Source of the DNA: Typhlomys cinereus
Lineage: Eukaryota; Chordata; Mammalia; Rodentia; Platacanthomyidae
Direction: 5' to 3'
NCBI GenBank assembly: GCA_023101885.1
Contig: JALPQD010000241.1
Coordinates: 2,477,001 to 2,541,000 of the forward strand
DNA: 64,000 bases
Shown: piece after piece, positions 57,742 to 64,000 of the stretch
Position numbering within the stretch: the first letter of the stretch is position 1
Layout: the number at the start of each line of letters is the position of its first letter
Position numbers and translations under genes: made by a program
The notes under the pieces: model-generated
The model's input: only the letters and a program-made list of their open reading frames with translations
Databases searched by the model: none
What the model was told of the DNA's origin: nothing

Positions 57742-57893
57742 GTTGGCGGGGGACATGGCTCAGTTGCTAAAGTGCTTGCTGTACCAGCAAGAGCACTAGA
57801 ATATTCAAACTTTCGCTTGACATTGAAAGTGGTGGCCTGTCTGTCATTCCAGCCTTTGAAGGCAGAGGCTAGGAGTTTTGTAATGAAGATGCA
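57742..57893 (+). mobile_element. tRNA/ID-headed SINE fragment
   Basis: 'gggggacatggctcagttgctaaagtgcttgct' is a tRNA-like head with A box. A weak B1-like stretch ('cattccagcctttgaaggcagaggc') follows, as in B4-type SINEs. Confidence 0.5.
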
Positions 57894-59873
57894 TGATAGC
57901 CAAATTTGCTGTTAATACCACTTGCTGTTCCGTGTGCATAGAAGTGGATACTATGACTCTTGAGTTTTCCCAACAGAAACTGCTTTATGAAAGATCTACT
58001 GTCAAGTTGTCAAGATACACGCTTGTATCTGTCTCCCAAGAAGGAATTCAAGTGGTACTGCTTGGTGGAATAGTCTACATATATTATGTGCATCCTTAAG
58101 GAACTGGTTAGTTAGTTGTGGTCCATTGTTCAACTGCTGGTGGCAACCATTGCTTCAAATCTAGCTCCAGGATGATGTATTGCTTCTGTTCCTCAGTTCT
58201 GCTCTTGGAAGACTTTGTGTTCAGTGTAGTTTCCAAGGTCTTTTTATGGTCAGTTCCTACGTTCAGTACCTGGTATTAAAAGACAGCTAAAGGAATTTTT
58301 AGGAGCAAGGATGTTGCCATTTTACAGTTGGTTTCAGTTGCTCCCTGTGGGTTTCCAAGCATGTATATGACCTGTGTAAACTCAGACTTTGTGACATACC
58401 CCTTGTGAATTTCACTAGATCATCACAACATTCTCCAATGTTATAGATCTCCAACATTAAGGATCTAAATGAACTGAAGTGTAGATTAGTAGTAATTTAC
58501 ACAGTGTGTTAGAACCTCTGGATTCAATTCCTACCACTACACTTTTTTAAAAAAACACCCATGTTCTCCAGCATGTGGTTTACAAATAAAGCTTGAAAGC
58601 AAACTTGTTCATTTTATTAATTACTGAGAGATAGGGCTTATATCTTGAACAATAAGAACTCAAATTTCCCACTTTATTCACTTAATCTCTCTCTCGTTTT
58701 CACTAGTGCAAACTCTCTTGCTTCTACCAAATGATTTGATTGATACAAAAAATTGATTTGTTTGTGGCATTGCCTCTGCTTATGGACACAGATAAGCAAC
58801 ACAATCATGCAAACAGGCAAGCAACATCTTTGCTTCTTGAACCAGGGGTGATAGTTCTATCCTCCATAGAGTGGCTGGAGAGATTGCTGTGCTAATGTAT
58901 TTTCAGTGCTCAGCAAAAGTGCCTGGGACAGTCATGGTTTATATTAGTCACAGGTATTATTAGTGCAATTTTAAACTAGCCATGATTGCAAGCATGTCAG
59001 TAGGTCTCAAACTTCCACAACTATTTGTCAGTGTATCTGTGCCAACTCCCAGCACTGCTGTGCAAGAAGCAGCTGACATCAGGGTCACTCAGTTCTTTCT
59101 CAGAATTGTCTCTGCTTCCTTTCCTGTGACTACTGATATGTTGAAATCAACTAATATGAACAAACAAGAACTCTGGCCTCAGAAGTGTTAGAATTGTAAA
59201 ATAATCATGGCAGGTGCATCTCAGACTTACTGCAGTCTGTGAAAGTCAGGTATCTGCTTATTCAGATCCAATCTGAGGTTAAGCCTAGTGCACATGACTC
59301 TGTCTGCTGAACCTTAGGAGAGACACTCTTTTTCTGGGACCCCTGGGCACACAATGTTTAATTAATTCTAACAAGCATGAGACCTCAGCCTAGTGTTTCC
59401 TTGAGATGTGGCCCAGGGGGTTAATCTCCCATCTCTTGGTTAATCAGTTTCATCCACAGCCTCAATTAAGCCTCAATTTTCATTTTTTGATTGAATCTGT
59501 CTTTGCTGCCAGAAGTTTTCCGGGTGAGCTGAAAGGACCTTAGAATGAACTAGTGTGACAGAAGCAGCAGCAAGCCCATCACATCCCTTCTGGGATTGTT
59601 TCCTGGACACTTTCCATGTTGAGACACTGAGTACTCTGGAGTGTCACACAGGAGGCCCCTGAGCTGATAGGTCGCTGGATCAGGGCCCCTGAGAAGATAG
59701 TGCTTGGCTCTGTGCCAAGAATATCTTTCCTCTTTGAAGAAGTGATATGAGTATGAAGAGAGGGGAGATTGAGTCATGAGTGTGTATTCTGGCTCTCCTA
59801 CTGCCAGCTCTTGCTATGAAGATCACTTCTATATATTAACATCAGTGATAGTTACTAAGAACTAAGTGTTTCA
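57894..59873. other. Unassigned sequence
   Basis: About 2 kb with no supported gene or clear repeat. Confidence 0.4.
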
Positions 59874-60021
59874 TACACTCACAACTCAATATGTGGTACA
59901 GGGAGCAGCAGCATCCATACGTCCTGGAATCAAGGTCTTTCTGAACATGTCCCAGATATAGGAACCAGAATTGATATTGCATTCAGTTGCTCCCTGTACC
60001 ACATATTGAGTTGTGAGTGTA
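59874..60021. repeat. Perfect 34-bp inverted repeat with 80-bp loop
   Basis: Arms 59,874-59,907 and 59,988-60,021 are exact reverse complements over 34 bp. The loop is 59,908-59,987. The arms show no resemblance to the SINE or LTR ends in this window. Confidence 0.95.
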
Positions 60022-61649
60022 ATTTGCATTCTCTAGGAAGTTTGAAACATACTCAGCAATGATTTCATTTCTTATTCCAGATATTACTAAGGAATATGCA
60101 TTGTGTGGATGCCACCTCTTGTTTATACTGCCATCCATGACTACTTTACACTTACATCATTTCAGAGCAAGAATGTTTTGGCTTTCCATATTAGTTGCTT
60201 TCAAATATATCAATGGCAGTCATGGACTTGAGTAGCCTCATAACATGGCTCCCTCAAAGAGCAGGCTCTAAGAGAGCAAGGCAGTGTTTTTAATGGTTTA
60301 GCCTCAAAAGTACCCACAAGTCATTTCTACTGTACCCTATTAATGGTCACAGATGTACATGGAGGGAAACTGAAGCTCAAGAGCTCAGGAAGATCATTAA
60401 CTAGCATACAAGAGCAATGGTCTTGAGCCTTGTCTTCTCTCAAAGCAGGTACTTTGAGCCACTGTACTGTTTATATTAGGTTTGGCCAAATGTGGACCCA
60501 ACATTTTTAAAAATAAAATGTCTGCATGAACATGTACAGATTTCACTCTTAAAAATCACTACTCTATGAACATATAGTATATTATTCACCCAGCATATCC
60601 TCCTTATCAGCCATTGTAAGTGACCTAGAGCTGATTTAAAACACAAGAGAAGGTGGATTATATGGGAGTGGTTCCCTGTGGATACTGAGGAGCCACTTCA
60701 TGTGCTGACAGTCTCCTCTGTTCTTGTTATTTTTAGATTTCGAGGCTCTCTCTTTGGTCTATCGTAGATTAGGGAGGCTCTCTGCTGTGACAATCCTGGA
60801 GGAGCACTGTTTATCCACCCTGGGTATCCTGAAGCATCTCCAGGCAGGTGCCCCTGGCTCTGTTTTCTCTTCATACACACTGCAAAGAACTCAATACAAC
60901 CAGGAAAGGGAACAATATAATGATAGGATATCATCTTGCTTCCTTTTTTCCTGGATGAATATCAGAGGTTTTCTTGGGTACAGAGATGGGGTGAATTCAG
61001 AATTTTATCCCTTATTTCCTTTTTCTAATAATGTTGCACAAGTGGAATGGTCTGGGAGGGATAACTTGTGGTTTCTCAGTTTTCTTTGGAGAAAAATGAG
61101 AGTTTCAGCTACATAAATACTTTCTTTAAAGGGCAGACTTATTTATAGTTAACCACCGGCATCCATGGTTTTGTTTTTTTGGTAATAAGGATAATAAATC
61201 ATGAAAGATAAGAGGATCTGGGAAGGTTTAAAAATAGAGAAAAGCAGGAAACCTGGAGAAAATGAAAGACTATGCTTAAGAATCCTCAGCCTGCCACTTC
61301 TGGACTCAGTTTTTTAAGTACTAGCATCTCAGGTCCTATTAAACAATCCTCAGAAGACAGATCAAAGAGGGAGCATGTGCCACTCATGCCACTCTGTCGA
61401 CTTCTCAGACATTAGACCGGAGTCACCATGAGGAAATTACTTGGGGACAAGAAAGAAACATTCTGGGGCAGTTGGGTAAAGTCCACAGGCAAGCAGATTA
61501 TGAAAGTTATTTCTTTCTCTTGATTAATGTCCCTTAAAAGTAAATTTATGGAACTGCTGAAAAGCAGATTTATGACCGTGTTTTAGGAAAAGACTTCCAG
61601 AATGAAGGAAGAGAATGTGCCTACCTTTTGCAGCACCGGAATAAAAAGT
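60022..61649. other. Unassigned sequence with a MIR trace
   Basis: 60,335-60,440 has a MIR-like core ('gagggaaactgaagctcaagagctc'). The rest is unassigned. The 130-codon plus frame at 60,724-61,116 shows no recognisable domain and is not called a gene. Confidence 0.4.
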
Positions 61650-62020
61650 CCATTAGTTATTTACTGCTTTATAACAAATTACCTCAAAACTGACTTAAGC
61701 AGCAATAAACATTTGCTATGACATGGGGTTCTTGTGTGTCGGGACCTTGGGAATGATTTAGCTGGATGGCTTTGTCTCAGGGTTTCTTCTGAGGTCACAA
61801 TCAAGGCGTTGGCAAAGGCTGAAGGCTTCCCTCCTGGGACTGGAATATCAATTGCAAAAGGCTCACTCACTGGGTTGAAAGTTGTGGCTTTTTGGTAGAT
61901 GTCCACTCCTTGTCATGCAGAACTTTCCAATGGGGGCCTTGAGTGCCCTCATAATAGGGTAGCTGGTTTTCCTCAGAACACAGGATCTAAAAGAGCAAGA
62001 TAGGAAAAACCATGTCTTAG
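61650..62020 (-). mobile_element. MLT1-type LTR (reverse)
   Basis: 'ttactgctttataacaaattacctcaaaactgacttaa' is the reverse of the conserved MLT1 LTR end. 'tagctggatggctttgtctcagggtttcttctgaggtcaca' and 'tagggtagctggttttcctcag' follow in order. Ancient mammalian MaLR LTR. Confidence 0.7.
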
Positions 62021-62469
62021 CCTGGGAAGTACCCATTTCCATTTTCACTGTGAATACAAGTCAGATTCATTCAGTTTGGAGGAGGTTATAGGACAGAGCA
62101 AGTACCTCTTGGTATGTAGGGATCATTGGGGGCCATCCTTGAGGCTGAGTTTCACAAATTTAAATATAACTAGCTACAACTATATGAAATATAATTGAGA
62201 GATACATTTGAGCTCTGTTATGGGGGGTTTCCTTCCTTCCTTTTTGAGTAGATGATCATTTTTATTAGTTAAAGCAACATTTTAAAACATGTGTTTACCT
62301 AAATTTTCATATTATTGTATATTGTATGTCAAACATGCTAGTTCTTGTATTTCTTGACTTTCTTTTTTTCCCAGTCCTGTTGGACAGTTTTACTTCTACT
62401 TTCATGTCATATAGACATATGTGATTTCAGATCATTGGTAAACTCTTGGTTTCAGATTTTTTTCCAATG
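62021..62469. other. Unassigned sequence
   Basis: No supported gene or clear repeat. Confidence 0.35.
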
Positions 62470-62668
62470 TGTTCCTAGGATGGACTCAAACTTTCTATGT
62501 AGCCAAGGATTTTCTGCTCTTCTTGCCTTCCCTCCTGAGTACTGGGAGCACAGGCATGTGCCACCAATTCTGGTTTATATGCTCAGCTTATGTGACGCTG
62601 AGGATTGAACTCAGGGTTTCCTGAATGTTAGACAATCTACTCTAACAGCTGAACCACATCTCCAGCCT
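62470..62668 (-). mobile_element. B1 plus tRNA/ID-type composite SINE
   Basis: Reversed B1 part ('aggatggactcaaactttctatgtagcc', 'cctgagtactgggagcacaggcatgtgcc') joined to a reversed tRNA-like head ('gaggattgaactcagg', 'ctgaaccacatctccagcc'), a B4-type dimer. Confidence 0.7.
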
Positions 62669-63235
62669 AGCCTTATCTTCTTTAACCCCAAACATATCAG
62701 AATAGATGATCTCAGATCTCATGCTACCCACTTTTGGCATTGTGGGTTAGCTGTATTTTAAGACCTCAGTTCCAGGTCTAACCCCTTATTTTGTTGGAAT
62801 GTCTAAGGCAAGCCATTTCTAGTTCTGAAGAAAGGATTTTAGTTTTTGCGGATGGGGGCAAGCCTGAAGAGATAACAGGTGCAGAAAAGCTTTGCAAATC
62901 TAAATTCCATGAATGTAGAAAATGCTGTTTTATTTCCCCACAAAGTAGTCGAAGTAGAGAAAAGCAGTATCATTATCATGGAAATAAAACTACCTGCTAC
63001 TCTTCAATGTATTCTGAGCCCCCAAATGAGCTTTCTTATCCACCAGGGTAAGTTGTGGTCTTTTGAGCTTTGCCAGGTGGTTATTATACATACATGCTTT
63101 ATGATTTATAAAGAGCTTTTTACTGGTGTTGTATTATGTGGGTCTTGATTTTTCCAGCATAAATATCTTGTTTATCAAAATGGTTTTTAAACTAGTAAAT
63201 TTTAGGAACATAAAGGTATGTAATTCATTCTGGAT
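62669..63235. other. Unassigned sequence
   Basis: No supported gene; the 86- and 89-codon plus frames lack domains. Confidence 0.4.
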
Positions 63236-63273
<38 letters not shown>

Positions 63274-63274
63274 T
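63236..63274. repeat. (ATC)n microsatellite
   Basis: About 12 uninterrupted trinucleotide units; gives a spurious Ser run in one frame. Confidence 0.95.
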
Positions 63275-63885
63275 GCTTACTTATTGCTTACTTTTCCTCT
63301 TATGCAGTAGGGAAAGTAAATCAGCTAGACCTCATCCTTATATGCTGACACCTGAGAACTTTTCATGTTAGAAACCAAGTAGCTTAGCTTGGGGTTCTCA
63401 ACTCCTCAGGGTGAATCTGAAAAGGTATGTCCTACATTTATGGCTATTTTTATTTTTGCAAGGTTGTGAACTGTATGAATAAGGTGAAAAAGACAATTCA
63501 ATTCATCAGAACTACTACTCTCATGAAATTTACAAACTCTATTATGTTTCCTCTCAGGTCAAGTACTGATGTCACACTGAGGATGAGAATGTGGATTCCA
63601 ACTCTGGAGCTCATTTGTTGAGCTGTGATGAGACTAGAATTCTGGTAGTTGATTTCAACAGAGTCTGCTATGTTCTTCTGCAGAAGTCTGTAAAGATTAT
63701 GTGATTTGGGGAATAACTGATGACCAAGGCATGTTCTTCTGACAGAGGCTATGTGTAAGAGGGTAGGGGATATGAGTCACAGCAAGAATTGGACAGCCTT
63801 CTTTTCTTAATATGACCATTTTGAATTTTGTTCCATAATGATAGATCACCATTGGTGCATTAAAATACATTTGGAAATGTGTATC
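63275..63885. other. Unassigned sequence
   Basis: No supported gene or clear repeat. Confidence 0.35.
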
Positions 63886-64000
63886 ATGTCCCCATCCTAA
63901 GGCTTGGGGAACCTCGCAGAAGAGGGAGTGGTAAGAGTGTAAGAACCCAAAAATGGGAAGGTCTACTGCTGGACAAAACATTCTATTCAAGCCAAGGATG
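63886..64000 (+). mobile_element. L1 3' end (Lx-like), truncated by window end
   Basis: 'cctaaggcttggggaacctcgcagaagaggg' through 'ccaaaaatgggaaggtctactg' parallels 25,955-26,050, the start of the L1 3' UTR-like element there. It continues past the window. Confidence 0.5.

Noticed and set aside
59874..60021. MicroRNA precursor
   Set aside because: Arms are perfectly paired over 34 bp with an 80-bp loop, unlike usual precursors; kept only as an inverted repeat.
60724..61116. 130-codon plus frame as a small gene or processed pseudogene
   Set aside because: No recognisable domain, intron scar, A-tail or flanking duplication; the length is plausible by chance.

Overview
The window looks like nuclear DNA of a mammal, very probably a rodent. 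It holds 7SL-derived B1-type SINEs, B3/B4-like and other B2-superfamily tRNA-derived SINEs, MIR fossils, MaLR-type LTRs, and L1 elements with a rodent-style tandem-monomer 5' UTR and a purine-rich 3' UTR. The youngest SINE family has a head resembling the B2 superfamily, but its body is unlike mouse or rat B2. I therefore read the source as a rodent outside Mus/Rattus, perhaps another myomorph or dipodoid lineage. The species cannot be fixed from sequence alone. No host protein-coding exon, host tRNA or other host RNA gene, or CRISPR array could be supported. The long open frames are L1 remnants, SINE bodies or CA/GT microsatellites. The window is best described as intergenic or deep-intronic sequence.

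Layout. 1-13 kb: mostly unassigned sequence with two MaLR-like LTRs, a B4-like and a B3-like SINE, one MIR, and a possible homeodomain-site-rich element near 11.9 kb. 13-23.6 kb: an ancient L1 (L1M type, minus strand) was invaded by a MaLR-like LTR and by an 8.9-kb younger L1 composite (13,990-22,846, minus strand). That composite later received a SINE. 25.9-33.6 kb: L1 3' ends, MIRs, SINEs and a third copy of the young L1 3' UTR. 36.6-39.4 kb: an ancient L1M/HAL1-like mosaic. 39.6-55 kb: seven of the ten young SINE-related insertions, plus several L1 fragments, one of them carrying an inverted pair of SINEs. 55-64 kb: mostly unassigned sequence with an MLT1-type LTR, a perfect 34-bp inverted repeat, and an L1 3' end running off the window.

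Main observations. (1) The young L1 3' UTR carries a 235-bp GT-AG segment (16,048-16,282). It is missing exactly at the splice junction in the adjacent copy (between 14,642 and 14,643) and is kept in an older copy at 33,348-33,587. This is the signature expected of a spliced L1 RNA that was reverse-transcribed. (2) The unspliced full-length-type L1 and the spliced 5'-truncated L1 lie head to tail inside a single pair of 15-bp target-site duplications. This suggests one insertion event, by read-through transcription or by template jumping. (3) Nine copies of one tRNA-derived SINE family, each with an identifiable target-site duplication, all carry a CA/TG microsatellite between body and tail. 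This family accounts for most of the long CA/TG tracts here. (4) L1 ORF1 is partly duplicated together with a promoter-monomer fragment.
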